From contig OY998175.1 of the NCBI GenBank assembly GCA_963921935.1, forward strand, positions 173,945,262 through 174,009,261: 64,000 bases of DNA, written 5' to 3'. Below, in pieces: positions 21,861-33,659 of the stretch; the stretch's first letter is position 1, and every line of letters begins with the position of its first letter. Position numbers and translations under genes: made by a program. The DNA comes from Galeruca laticollis. Lineage: Eukaryota > Arthropoda > Insecta > Coleoptera > Chrysomelidae. The notes below the pieces were generated by a model. The model did no database searches. It was given only the letters and a program-made list of their open reading frames with translations, and was not told where the DNA came from.

Positions 21861-22883
21861 AATAGGTGTAGGTATAAAATTGTAGATACTAGAGACGAAT
21901 TCCACTAGAGTAATATAATATTTGTAGCACATCTGTACATAGTTCTAAATAAACAAAATTAACGGCACCCAGAACCAAGATTTTTTTGTTTTGTCAGCCC
22001 AAACTGTGTAAAAAGTGTGAAGGGATGTTCTAATTTCATAGTAAATATTCGCAAAAACCCAAAAATTTATATGATAAAGTGGAAATATCTACCACAAAAA
22101 AGCTTTAATATTTTATTTATACTATTTGTACTTATTAGACCATGTCCAGAAGAGGTTTCCACAATTGGTTTTCCAAATTTTATGTATAAACCCGACTTGT
22201 TACATTATTATCTACTACATATTTTTAAGAATAACAATTTTAGAAAGCTTAATAGGTAGGTATGTTATTAACTATTACTACGAACGGATAGGAAAAATTG
22301 TTGGCCATTGTTAAATTTAGATAGTCGTTTAACAATCCTTATCATATTGTACGCTTTATCTACAAAATCTACCTGACTTCCAATTCATATACAAATAAAC
22401 CTCGATGACGAATATTATGATGGCACCACTCCAAAAACCATGATTTGAAGTAAATGTGAAAGTTTATGTCTCTTGGAATTTATTTATCATTTACATCACA
22501 TAAAATATAAAGCGTAATTATACCGTATGGTTCTTAAAGTAATAAATAATTATGTCTGTATAAAAAACCGCAATTTCCTTAGACAAATCTAATGGTTTTT
22601 ATTTCCTTACTCATTTAATTAATAAGAAGGAACACATTAATGTTGATTTGTTATGTAAACTCGATTTTATATCGCATTATACATGTGCCACAATTTATTA
22701 TTTTTGAGTCCAAATTCAAAATTTTGTGTTACCCTCGTACGTATTAGCAGTCTCACATCCTTTAAAACTTTGCATGAGGAGTGTACGTCGCCTGCTCTTC
22801 CCGGTAACTGCGTTTACAACGTTGTCAAGTCGTATGGCTTTCTCGCGCATCGTCAACTGCCAAAATTAATTTGCCAACCTGTA

Positions 22884-23142
22884 CCGAAAACCAACACACA
22901 CTGATGTGACTATTCCATATAGTTCCAATCACCCCATGTCACATGAACTAGCGGCAGTTCCTATGAACAAATGTAATTTTGATAGAGAGATTAATACAAT
23001 TAAAGAAATATAAATATCCAACGATTATCCATTACATATTATAGATAAACAAATTAATAAAAAAGAGGAAAAAGTGGCATTACAACTAATATTTCCTAGA
23101 CAAACTGAAGAAATAAAAACTTATAAAACCATCAGATATGCA

Positions 23143-23190
<48 letters not shown>

Positions 23191-23212
23191 TATATATATA
23201 TTATATATATTA

Positions 23213-23246
<34 letters not shown>

Positions 23247-24298
23247 TAAGGTGGAATATTAATAACAGGAAAATAAACAAATAGAATTGTTGTAATTAAA
23301 TGCCAATTTCCAGTTAAGAAGAATTATAATGCTCATAGTTACGTGATATTTAAATTCATGATAGAAAAAAATATTTGATAAACGAAACTATTATTATATA
23401 GTTGTGTGTTGCACGTTGCACACACGTGAGTGAATTATAAAAAATGTATTATTCATTCATAACATAAATTTTGAAAAACAAACTTCTATAATTGTATTTT
23501 CCCGATTGCTATAACTTTTGACAATAATAAAGTATATTTTAGACGACGATTGAAAAAGCAAAGTGACATGATTAATATCATATATAAACTGACAGCTTTA
23601 TCAATATTTAGATTAAGTGTAATCGCGGAGGTATTTTCGAACGGAGTGAATAATTGAAAAAGAACAAGACGCGGATAAATAGATTTTTTTTAAAAAACAA
23701 TAAGTGTTTACAAATTAACAAAAGAGGATTGAAAAAACATAAAAAAGTTGTTGATTGTTGAGCGTCGAGAGAGGGTTGTTAGGTTGAAAAGGTGGTATGG
23801 AAAGGTGTGAGAACGAGGATAAAATAATACAATTAAAATAAAAAAAATCATAATTAAAGGACTAAATTTTGATTAAATACTGTGACAAACGTCATTGGTA
23901 ATAATTGGAATGATCCAGTTTCCAATAAATAAACATCAAATAAAAATTTTACGATAATCATCTACTAGAACTTGGTAAGAGAATTTAATTTCACCTTATT
24001 TGTTCCTGGCTATGGTTACATTTTCCTCGTAGCAGAAATGACTTATATTGAAAGTGATCCGAATATGATAAACTTTTAACTCCACGTCGAATAGAGAAGC
24101 TGATACATTTTGATCATCACAAGTTTCATACCTCTGGTCATATGACAAAATGATTCACGCCGCAAGCATCATTCTCGGTTAAAACGCTAGAGGTGGGAAT
24201 TGATTGCGGGTTAACGATGATATCATGGTTACACAGTAGTTAATAGTTATTTTTCTTATTTCATCATAATAATTTCACTTGAATCATTTAGCTATGAG

Positions 24299-24301
<3 letters not shown>
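22884..24301. other. No gene; one (TA)n tract
   Basis: AT-rich flank. A (TA)n tract covers about 23145-23247. No protein or RNA signal was recognised in the remainder. Confidence 0.4.
23145..23247. repeat. (TA)n microsatellite
   Basis: About 100 bp of nearly pure TA with a few interruptions (ACATATTATATA). The short open frames of Tyr-Ile repeats across it are artefacts of the repeat. Confidence 0.95.

Positions 24302-24364
<63 letters not shown>
24302..24364. repeat. (TA)n microsatellite
   Basis: Pure TA over about 63 bp. Confidence 0.95.
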
Positions 24365-24368
<4 letters not shown>

Positions 24369-24797
24369 AAATAATTATTCAATTTGATCAGGCTTTATCG
24401 TCAGTAAGTATTGAGAAGGAGAAATGTTATGAAATATGAAGAATTTTTTGATTAATTGAACAAAATTACATTCAAACATCCTTGTTTTCCTTCAAGTGTT
24501 CTCAAACCTATCAGTTTCCTGTTACTGTTTAACGCTAGTGCCGAACACATCCCTGAGATCTGAAGAAAAAGGAATAAAGCTTTTGATATTAATATTTGAA
24601 CTTGCATTAGATACGAAATCGCTCTGTTTATAATAAGCAGACCATGCGAGTTCTGGCGCCCATAATAAAAGAGGAAATATATTGATTTACACATTTAACA
24701 TTCATAATAAACAATAGAAAATTCCATAACAATATTGAAACTTGACAATAACATAATAATTAAACTCAATCTGTAACTCAAATTAAAATACATCACA
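24365..24797. other. No recognised gene
   Basis: Non-coding sequence between two TA tracts. An 80-codon minus frame (24694-24452) has no motif. Confidence 0.4.
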
Positions 24798-24902
<105 letters not shown>

Positions 24903-24981
24903 AAACTAAAACTAAAACTAGTGAATATTGGGGATTGCAGCAAAAAATTGGAAAAGATATACTCTTAGCGGAAAATGTCCA

Positions 24982-25011
24982 AGCTTTCGAGGATGTTTGT
25001 CCTCATCATCA
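24982..25011 (-). ncRNA. Hammerhead-ribozyme-like motif
   Basis: On the minus strand CTGATGA, an extra T, then helix II GAGGA/TCCTC around the loop CAAACA, then GAAAG. This is the hammerhead core with one additional base before helix II. It lies at the 3' end of a Penelope-like element, where such ribozymes are known. Helix III would be very short (AG/CT). Confidence 0.5.
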
Positions 25012-25633
25012 GGAAAACTAGAATGAAAAAACAACAGTTAAATACTGTGGTCAAAGAGAATAATTAAAAATGAAATTCACAACCACGTGTGTACTTACCT
25101 CCGAAGTGAGGTTAGATTCCATAAAGATGTAAAATCGTAAACTACAAGTCGTAAATTGTGGAATATTCAAGTAGGAATTGAACCAACGGCCTAATCAATC
25201 GTGTCATAGCAACAATTGTAATTGTCGCAGCATTTTATAAAATAAAACCATTGATTTCATCTTCATGTGTCACCATACTAAACGCCGGCGAGGAAATGAT
25301 ATATTTTGCCTCCAAAAGGGATGTGACAAGAGACAAACAGTGTTACCAACGTCAATAATGAGCTGTGGGACAATGCCACTATTTTCGTAATGGCAGCTGT
25401 AGGGCTAACAATTGGTGTAATGAGAAGATGTAATATTGTTGAAAAGAGGAAGAGAGAAAGAAAATGTGAGACAGAGCTAGGAGAACGCTCTCATTTTTAT
25501 TATGTTTAGAGTGCGTAGAGAACATCACTTCGTTTTGACTAACACAAAGGAAGAAAAGAGAAGACAACAGAACAGAAATATTAATATGTAATAATAAATA
25601 TAGTAATTAAGTAATTTAATAGTTCTCCAATCT

Positions 25634-25728
25634 GAATGTATCTACCAACACCAATACACTCAAAATTAGGTTTAATTAATTATTTGTTTACTTGAATGTA
25701 TCTACCAACACCAATACATTCAAAGTAA
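25634..25728. repeat. Direct repeat in Penelope 3' region
   Basis: A segment beginning TGAATGTATCTACCAACACC is present at 25634 and 25694, 60 bp apart, with a few differences after 34 bp. Confidence 0.75.
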
Positions 25729-25742
25729 GTTTATTATTATTA

Positions 25743-26531
25743 TTATTGAATTAAAGTAATAAGGGTGGTGTTGTCAGGAGCAACATAGTTATTTCCCACC
25801 ACTTGATGTGCAAAATTAGTATCTAAGGACAACAAAAATGAGTAGATCCCACTTAAGTGATCAATATCAGTTTTCCTGTTAATTACATTGTTGTTTTGTG
25901 AAATGAAAGCCATTTCCAAGAATGATCTTTTCGTTTTGTTAGACTCAGTCGCTAACACCTTCACAACCTCATAATTCATCTGATGATCAAGAGAATTTAC
26001 ATGAAAAGCTAACGCGCACCTCTCTGGGTGTAATCTACCATCACTCTTATGTGAAACTATACGGTTAGATAGAGATCTTAAAGTCTGTCCGATATATTGT
26101 TTATCACAATCTCTGCAAGGAATACTGTACACCACGTTAGTAAGTGAAATCAAGGGGTCTTTATCTTTAACTCTAGAGTAAATCGATCTGATTGAAAGAA
26201 CAGTTTTATTAGCAATTTTAAAATCACCACATGAACGGAGCAATCTGGCAAGTCTCGGAGTTATGTCTTTCATATATGGCAAAGTAGCGAAAACCGGTCG
26301 AGAAGGGGACACATCAGTTCCAACATCCGTCTGGGCTAAATTAGGATGGCTATCTTCATGCAACAAATCCACAGCATTAGATGTGCTGAATAATATCTTA
26401 TTCAATAAAGGTCTTGGATAAGAGTTATCCAAGAAAAGGTTAAGTAAAATGTTAAGATTTTTATTATGAAAAACATTATTTGAAATTCTGAGTACTCTCT
26501 GCTTCATTTGTTTAACCAAATTCACTTTCAT
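25743..26531 (-). CDS. Penelope-like element C-terminal GIY-YIG endonuclease
   Basis: An uninterrupted 262-codon frame. Residues about 1-130 resemble the RT-endonuclease linker (LPYMKDITPRLARLLR at about 85-100). Residues about 133-150, VVYSIPCRDCDKQYIGQT, hold the degenerate GIY (YSI) and YIG motifs and a Cys-x2-Cys pair. Arg at about 157 (SNRIVSH) and Glu at about 206 (SFLEMAF) match the catalytic pair. Downstream His residues could complete the CCHH zinc-binding set typical of Penelope-like endonucleases. The protein would nick target DNA for retrotransposition. It lacks the reverse transcriptase, so the copy is not autonomous, yet the frame is intact, which suggests a recent insertion. 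The ATG at 26531 is only the first in the surviving piece. Confidence 0.8.
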   Translation of the reverse strand: MKVNLVKQMKQRVLRISNNVFHNKNLNILLNLFLDNSYPRPLLNKILFSTSNAVDLLHEDSHPNLAQTDVGTDVSPSRPVFATLPYMKDITPRLARLLRSCGDFKIANKTVLSIRSIYSRVKDKDPLISLTNVVYSIPCRDCDKQYIGQTLRSLSNRIVSHKSDGRLHPERCALAFHVNSLDHQMNYEVVKVLATESNKTKRSFLEMAFISQNNNVINRKTDIDHLSGIYSFLLSLDTNFAHQVVGNNYVAPDNTTLITLIQ

Positions 26532-26571
26532 GGAATGTTTGTGGTAGGAGTGATAATTAAGACTATCTTTC

Positions 26572-26572
<1 letters not shown>

Positions 26573-26612
<40 letters not shown>

Positions 26613-26613
26613 T
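26573..26613. repeat. (TA)n microsatellite
   Basis: TA tract at the truncated 5' edge of the Penelope-like element. Confidence 0.9.
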
Positions 26614-28109
26614 TGTTATATTTTACTGTGACTGTTAATATTTGAATTATGCTTTGATTTATTTTAATTAATTATTCATTTTTTTCGCTGCTCAGTCGGG
26701 GTCGCAATCAAAATAACTCTCATCTCAGGTGGGATCAGATTGGGTATGCAACTCACATTACCATGTAATAGATATTTTAATAAATTTTTATTATCACACC
26801 AGAAAAATAAAATATAATGCTTTGACAAATTGTTAAAATTTGGTTGCACTGGCAACGACGCAAAATAGAGATATTGCAGTTCTATGTATACCAACAGATA
26901 ACTACTTACAGTGAAAACTGGGTAAATTATCCTTTAGTAGAATATAACCCAAAAAAAAATGAACAAGAAGAAGAATTATAAGCTATTAGGTTATTATAAA
27001 TATTTTGTTAATGTATGAAAAACTTTTAATAAGGATTATTACTGGATATGGAAAATGACGTCACCTTCATATGGTAAGAATTAATATTATCTGTACAACC
27101 TACAATTCTACTTAACCTAACACATTTTAGTTTGTTTAACGCAAAATTCGAAGTTCTACCTTGGTTTGGATTTTCAACAAATCCAATCCACACTGCTACT
27201 TGACGACACGTGCTACCCAGATAGCCAGGAATTGAATTAAATACAGAAATTGAACAATTAAATACAGGAACTTCAAGTCCAATTTTGGTAAGTAGTTTAT
27301 AAATTCTGAGGTATATAATTTTATTCACTTACCAACTTGTGAAAACTTGTATTTCGTATCGACTTACTGTTTTATATAAATTAGTATCAGAATTTCTATT
27401 ATTTTCTTTTCTTTTTCAGATTCAAGTCTCCAAAAATTATCGGCTACTCATTTTTTTTGTCGACCCAACACCTTGTCAACAAAAAAAACTCCCTCTTAAC
27501 AACCCCTTGGTTACCATCCTCCAACCATGATAATTGTTCAAATTTTAATTATTCATCACTGCATTTTATTGGATGTGATGTTTTTATGAAAACTTTAACA
27601 ATATTAAAATTTTATATACCGGTATGTACAAAATGTTTATTTCGCTAGAACAGAGCATTACATTCTATTATATCTACAATTTATTGGTTTTTAAATAATT
27701 TTAGACAATACAGTGAATGATTCAATTCTCTGATTGCTCAATCCAAATAAATACTTTTATTTTAACACAGCCTTTGATTTTATCGAAAACTGTCATACAG
27801 GTTGTCCCAAATATTTTAATTATTGATATAAATTTTGAGATATAATTAAATGTGTGATATATACTGATATAGCAATGATGTAAGCTCCTACTGTAATTAA
27901 AATCCACAATAATATATATATATATATACCATAAAACAAAAATTCAAAGGGAGAGGGTTGCAAAACATATTAGTAAAAATTAAATGTTAGCGTTTATTGG
28001 ATTACTTTTTTTACGTGGCGTAAAATGAGCCTATCACACATCATTTTTAGAATTATGGGCAAATGATGGTACCGGAATTAAAATCTTCCGTGCATGTATG
28101 AGCTATAAG
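26614..28109. other. No recognised gene
   Basis: Several short frames (for example 27328-27026, minus, 100 codons) have no motif I recognise. A short TA run lies at about 27911-27928. Nothing else can be supported. Confidence 0.4.
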
Positions 28110-29160
28110 ATAGCTATTTATTCTGCTTATATTGAGGTTTGATAATATCACCACACGAGAAGAAAGGCGCATACTAGATAAGCTAGCATCCATAAGGTCT
28201 TTGTTAGAAGATTTTAATAGTAACTGTAAGAAGGAATACTGCCTCAGTGAATACATGACGATCGATGAAATGTTGGTTCCATTTCGCGGCAGATGCAGTT
28301 TATACAGTTCATTCCAAATAAACCTGCCAAGTACGGCATCAAAATTATTGCTCTTCGTGGTGCAAAGACATTTTATACCAGTAATATTGTAATATACTGC
28401 GGAAAACAACCAGACGCTCCACATGTTTTGAATAATGGAGCTTCCCATATTGTAAGTAGGCTTGTTGAACATATGAGAGGAAAGAATAGAAAATTAACCT
28501 GCGATAATTGGTACAGTAGTTATCCATTAGCGCAATTGCTTCTTAAAAATAAAATCACATTCATGGGCACTCTACGAAAAAATAAAAATAAAATTACATT
28601 AGAGTTCCTTCCAAATGAAAACAGGTAAGTTGATTCGTCAGTATTTGGGTTCCAAAATGATGTACTAATAAAAATAAATCTGTACTTCTTATTTGTACAA
28701 TGCATGGTGATGGTTTAATAAATGATAAAACATGATTATAATATGACTAAGGGCGGCGTTGATACAGTAGATCAACTTTGTGGAAATTATTCAGTATCTC
28801 GACGAACGAATAGATGGCCTTGATGTATATTTTTCCAGCTTATTATTATTTCCAGAATTAACAGCCAAATTATTTACAATAGTATGAGCGATAATGAAGC
28901 ATTACCAAGAGAGCTATTTCTAAAGCAGCTTCCAATGCAGCTGATGAAACCTTATTTGGATAATCGCCTTCAATGCCAAACTTTACCTTCAGACATTAAA
29001 ATAATTAGAAAAAAGTATGTTGATGTAGAGCCGGAAATAAATAGTGCAGAAGAACCACCTACTAAAATAAGAAGTAGGAGTTATATCTGTGGTAGACGAA
29101 AAAATCGAATGTCATCAATGCGATGTGAAACTTTAATAGTTTTTATGATTATTAAACCAA
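28110..29160 (+). pseudogene. piggyBac-like transposase, second copy, broken
   Basis: Starts in RFDNITTREERRILDKLA (about 28133), the region upstream of the DDE core. It continues with EYMTIDEMLVPFRGRCSL (first catalytic Asp). A frameshift at about 28290-28300 leads to FIPNKPAKYGIKI, and then SNIVIYCGKQPDAP. KLTCDNWYSSYPLAQLLL (about 28500) keeps the second catalytic Asp. After about 110 bp of broken sequence, YNMTKGGVDTVDQLCGNYS (about 28745) keeps the third. A stop follows NRWP. The tail continues to RSYICGRRKNRMSS (about 29085), the Cys-rich C-terminal knuckle. It is in the opposite orientation to, and a different subfamily from, the copy at 1476-2619. The N-terminus and terminal repeats were not found. 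Confidence 0.85.
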
Positions 29161-29255
29161 ATTTCAATATAATCAGTTACTCTCAATGTTATATGCTTAG
29201 AAGTGCTAGTTTTAGATTTGTTCATATTATTATTTCATTATTTTTACATATCTAA

Positions 29256-29609
29256 ATATAAATATTTAATATACCAAGCTTTGTTTTCTTGCAAGCAATA
29301 TTACTTTTTATATGAATAATGCATACAGTCGCAAAACGTATCGTGTATAAAATACACCGCGCGCCCAATTATGCAAATTTTTGAGGCTCGCCTAATTAAA
29401 GGTTAAGATAACATCACGGAACACCAACATTTCTGGATTGAACCATGGGCTATTTTCAAATATTCACACCACGACACATTTGTTTCTCTGGGGAGGTCAT
29501 TACAACGTAATTATTAATGAAATTTACTAATCTTTTAAGCTTTTGTCAACTTTTGCTTCTATGACTCTGATGACGTCATCAGAGCATCGGCTGTTTTTAG
29601 CCTACCTTA
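29256..29609. other. No gene; 20-bp palindrome
   Basis: A perfect palindrome CTCTGATGACGTCATCAGAG lies at 29565-29584 just downstream of the minus-strand gene at 29610-30781. Nothing else is recognised. Confidence 0.45.
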
Positions 29610-30781
29610 CTAATTATTCGAATCACAAAAAATTTCTAATTCTTCTACTCTCAAATCCAAATAATTAAGAATGTGGAACAGCATAGATGCTACTTCATTA
29701 TCTTCATCAGCTCCTTTTTTTGCTGCGGTTTCTGTATAAGTATAAAAAAATGATTCACCCGTAGATAGCACATGGATATTGAAGGTATAAAATGAAAGTT
29801 GACGTTGATAGTAGACATTATTGGGGTTTATATTAGGAATTGGTAAATTTTTCTGGAAATCCATGGTTATTGCCTCTGTTTTATTATTTCTCTGTGCATT
29901 GAGGCGTGCCATCTCCTTTCTTTTATAGAAGGTATCAGCCTTCAGAAGGTGAAGTTTGTGTTCTGTTTCCAAGGCGAATAAGTTCGCTATTTGTTCGGGA
30001 TGTTGTACCATACTTAACTTCTTTGCCCTATACTCATCGCAACTACTGCAAATGTCTGTTCGTGGATATCCAAAACTGATGTTGAACTTTGTCACAAAAA
30101 CGGTTCTGTAGGTTTCATAGGAAACTTTAATTTCAGGATATTTTTCCAAATACATTTTATGCATCTTGTTCACATTCAGCTCTTCAGGTAAATAGATCCT
30201 TCCAGAATCGTGGAGGCTATAATGCGATCTTCTACCCTTGAGTGACTTGATATGTTCATAAACTGCGTTTGACGTTGCTTCTTCAAGTTTGGTTTTATAG
30301 TTAGTATGTCGACCTCGCCTATCATGTTGCACATATCAGCTGCTTTTGGATATCTTGAAGACGTTTCGCAGATATGCCGTGTAATGAAAGCAATGCTTTA
30401 TAACATATCGGTATTTCTAGAGAATTATCATCACGCTGAATGCGAACTTTGTACTTATTTGTACTTATATGAGAATGAGTGGTAATCGACGCTTTCATCG
30501 TTGATTTTCCTGCTCCGATGTCTCTTCACCGGGTGAAATGAAATCAGACCTACCAAATAGAGATTCTGTTCGTCATGTGATTCGAATCCATTAAAATGTT
30601 TAATAATCAGTTTTCGATCTCCTTCTGTGATATGTTCGAAACATTTGAGCTTGGTGCAATTACAACTTATACCTGTTTCATGACTCTGTAGTCGTAGTTT
30701 TTTTGCAACATCTCTCATACGTCCAAGGGAGGCCCTCTTTTTAGAGTTCAATGAAATATTTTCATTCGTTCCGTCAGTCAT
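29610..30781 (-). pseudogene. Repetitive insect protein family, unidentified, broken
   Basis: The N-terminal part (30781-30455) contains GISCNCTKLKCFEHI. A frameshift near 30458 leads to NKYKVRIQRDDNSLE and then ALLSLHGISAKRLQDIQKQL. A second frameshift at about 30330 leads to the main 240-codon frame: HDRRGRHTNYK, HYSLHDSGRIYLPEELNVNK, TDICSSCDEYRAKK, EAITMDFQKNLPIPN, YYQRQLSFYTFNIH, ending FCDSNN at a stop. I recognise this as a multicopy insect family with a CxxC motif, a D-x-Q-K-x-L-P-x-P motif and a terminal D-S motif. Acidic residues in such positions suggest an RNase H-fold nuclease or transposase (inference). I cannot name the superfamily. The C-terminal part is missing. Confidence 0.6.
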
Positions 30782-31312
30782 TGTATAGTACTTGGAACAT
30801 ACTTTATTGAATTCAAATTACCAAAAACAAAGTGTCGAATTCACTCACTTTCTCACTATAGCATGCGTATAATGACTCTATCAGATTATGCTTTTCTGAC
30901 GATATTATCACTTCACACTTGTGTTCTTCTATACAGCTAAAATCAAACTGAATTAATCATGCAAAACAGCACTGAGAAAATACGCGCCAGTGGACATTCA
31001 TATTTTTTCGCCAGAACGCAGGGACATTTATCTTTTTTCTCCTGTACTGGTAATTTTAAATTCGCTGTTACATGCCAGTTTCATTGTTTTTACCTGGTTC
31101 GAATCACTTATTGAATTTGTTCTCCAGTTTGGCACCGTTATCTCAAAATGGCCGTTTTTGGACATTCACCTTTTTGCCCCTGTACCCTTCAATTGTCAAA
31201 TGTCAAACAGCTGATTCATAAATGTTAGATTGAATTGAAAATCTTTATCCCCTATTTTAGGGATTTATCCATTGTACAATGAGTTTTGTGTGTTTTTTAT
31301 TATTATTTTTAG
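30782..31312. other. No recognised gene
   Basis: AT-rich, with a loose repeat of GGACATTCA and TTTTTGCCCCTGTAC-like phrases at about 30992-31190. No family is identified. Confidence 0.4.
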
Positions 31313-31314
31313 TA

Positions 31315-33620
31315 CAGTAAATGGGGAGTTTTTGCTAAGAAAAATAAACACCCGGTCAGATTGACCTGAAATTTGGAAAGTAACTATAAAATACCATAAA
31401 AAGCAAATTTGATATAGTGCCATATTGCGCTTTTGTCCAGGGGGTGGAAACCAACCCTTCTCGGGGGTGGAAAATAAAATGTTGAAAATAACTTCGGAAA
31501 TCGATAGAGGGGTTAATTTTAAGCATAAAGTTCGATATAATCATTTTTCGTAAAGTCAGTGATTCTTGGTTGAATATGCTCGTTTTTTATGAAAAAAATC
31601 ACGTTTTTCTTGTGTAAGTCAGCAATTTAATATGCTACGAAAAAGCATGTCAGAACTAAAATGAAGCTTACAAAAAAAGGAAAAGATTTAGATGTTTATC
31701 AATGAGATAGGTGCCATTATTACCGAGATACGGTGGACAGAAAAACATTTTTTTAGTCACTAAATTACATGCATTTAACGTAAAATAAATAAAAAAGTTG
31801 AAGTTTCCAAAGAAAGTAAACCATTCATTTTTCAAAATACTTCAAAATGAATCCAGTTTGAAGTCACTAGCATAAAAATTAAGGAAGTTCTGATGAAAAT
31901 AAAATCGAATTTCCACTTTTTCTGAAAGAAATAAGCACTTTAGCTTCTGAATATTTTGATAAAAACAAAATAAAAAAAATTCTTCTGCGTTTTACTTTAT
32001 TTATGTGTTTACTATGTGTTCTGTAAGTTTAAGCAATTTAGAGTACATATTTTTGAAAATAGAAATGTTAAAATGAAAAAGGAATTTCAAATTCTAAGAA
32101 AAATTTGATATTTTTGAAAATAACTCACAAAATTGAAGACACGAGAAATATTCGGAAGAGGAAAATGTAGCTTATTTTTTATAAAATATTTTGGTTTTTT
32201 TTGTGTACGATCGAAATTGACAGAGTTATTGCTAGTAGAAGTTTTGCCTTGAGGGAAATAGTCACGTGTCTGAAGCCCCTTAACCTCAAAAATCTTGAAA
32301 ACTACCCTTTAAAAAATATTTAAATTTACAGAGCTTATAGCTTTTAAAATATCATTTAAAATGAGACTTGGATTAATATAATATCTTTAAAATTTCATAA
32401 TAATACAGTAAATTATTTAATATTAACAGTTATTATTGCGATAACCTCAAAACGAGTAACAACTCTCTGATTTTTTCACATTACTGAGATAAAAAATGCG
32501 TCACTAATATTTAATTGTATGGCAAATGTAAACTACTCTGTTAAGTTTTAGATCCAAGTAACATTTTTTTATTTAATTGAAAACATTCAATTACGTCGTA
32601 TTGTGTGTGTGTGTCTTTTAGGACGCGCACAGCTCTGTATGTTTCGACCATTTTCAAATTTTTTACCTGCTAGAAACTAGAAAGGCGTGCAGCATACATA
32701 CAGCAAAAATCTTCAAACTATATTCAGGTATTTGTCTATTATTTTTTGATAAAATATTTAATTATCGTATTTTACCTTTATATACTGTTATTCCACCATT
32801 GGCTACTGAATAAATAATCAAAATGATTTTTCAAGATTTTATTTCATCGTCACCGACACTGCAATAAGTTACGTTGCATATTTTTAAAATTGGCAAGCTT
32901 AATTTAGATCTATTATTTATACATAAAATAATTGTTAGTGTTTTATTTTGACGTATAAAATAATATTTTTAGGGTTTACGGTTCACTTTTATTTTTGTTT
33001 TCATTTTTTTCCCTGTGAACTATGACTTTTTTTAAAGCAAGGGTGAATCTCAAGAAATACAACAATGCAATAACTTAAGCTATCAAAAAGTTAAGAATAA
33101 ATAATATTTAGTTGTCTAATGTGTATAAAATTATTTCAATTTCTCAAAAACTATTTTTTTTCTATACATTGATTTAGGGGTGGTTATTAGGGCTAGTTTT
33201 TAAGGGTTGAATGATTGTAATTAAATATTTATTATACTGTAAAACATTAAAAACATTTTTATTTAAAATGTATGCGCCATTCAAAAATTTTAAGCTGAAA
33301 AAATCATTTTTTTTTCGACAATGAGGGTGGTTTTTAAGGGTTGAAAAAGTGGAACTATTGTTTAATTTTAACTCATAACATACAAATATAATTATTATAC
33401 GTATTTAAATTGATTTAGATCGATGTAATATATGTTTTTATGGTTATTCTATTTTTTTAGCATAAGGGGTGGTTTCACCCCCTAAAAATAAAAAGCGCAC
33501 CTCAAGAGCATATCAACTTTGATCTGGAGGGTGGAAATAACTTATTTCCAAATTTTCATCAAAATCGGAGCGGGTGTAAAGAATTCGGAGGTTATACCTT
33601 ATTTTTCTCCCCATTTACTG
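31315..33620. mobile_element. Non-autonomous TIR element, 2.3 kb, TA-flanked
   Basis: CAGTAAATGGGGAG (31315-31328) is exactly mirrored by CTCCCCATTTACTG (33607-33620), with TA outside both (31313-31314 and 33621-33622). Similarity between the inverted arms extends weakly for about 150 bp, for example GGGGGTGGAAACCAACCC on the left and GGGGTGGTTTCACCCCC on the right. The interior has no long frame on either strand. It contains repeated phrases such as GGTGGTTTTTAAGGGTTGA (about 33329, with a related copy near 33179). A long MITE-like derivative of an unidentified DNA transposon fits. Confidence 0.75.
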
Positions 33621-33659
33621 TACTATTTAATTAGATAGTGGCTGTGTTTCAAGTACTAT

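Larger units (their letters stand above)
20460..22881 (+). mobile_element. TA-flanked DNA transposon with 26-bp TIRs
   Basis: The left end CAGGTTGGCAAATTCATTTT (20460-20485 in full) matches the complement of the right end (22856-22881) at 25 of 26 positions. Both are bordered by TA (20458-20459 and 22882-22883), so a Tc1/mariner-superfamily type insertion fits. The length is 2,422 bp. Only the first coding exon is recognisable as transposase-like; no DDE motifs are visible. This copy is either internally deleted or carries unrelated sequence. Confidence 0.8.
24903..26572 (-). mobile_element. Penelope-like element, 5'-truncated, between (TA)n tracts
   Basis: The minus-strand coding tail (26531-25743) is followed by about 730 bp of 3' sequence. 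A hammerhead-like terminal segment (25011-24982) comes next, and the end at 24903 abuts a (TA)n tract. The 5' boundary at about 26572 also abuts a (TA)n tract (26573-26613). The 3' sequence contains two copies of TGAATGTATCTACCAACACC (25634 and 25694). The reverse transcriptase is lost by 5' truncation. This family differs from the Penelope-like copies at 13.7 and 48.4 kb. Confidence 0.7.

Noticed and set aside
23145..23262. Open frames of Tyr-Ile repeats on both strands
   Set aside because: They are simple translations of a (TA)n tract. The same applies at 57353-57580 and 58116-58307.
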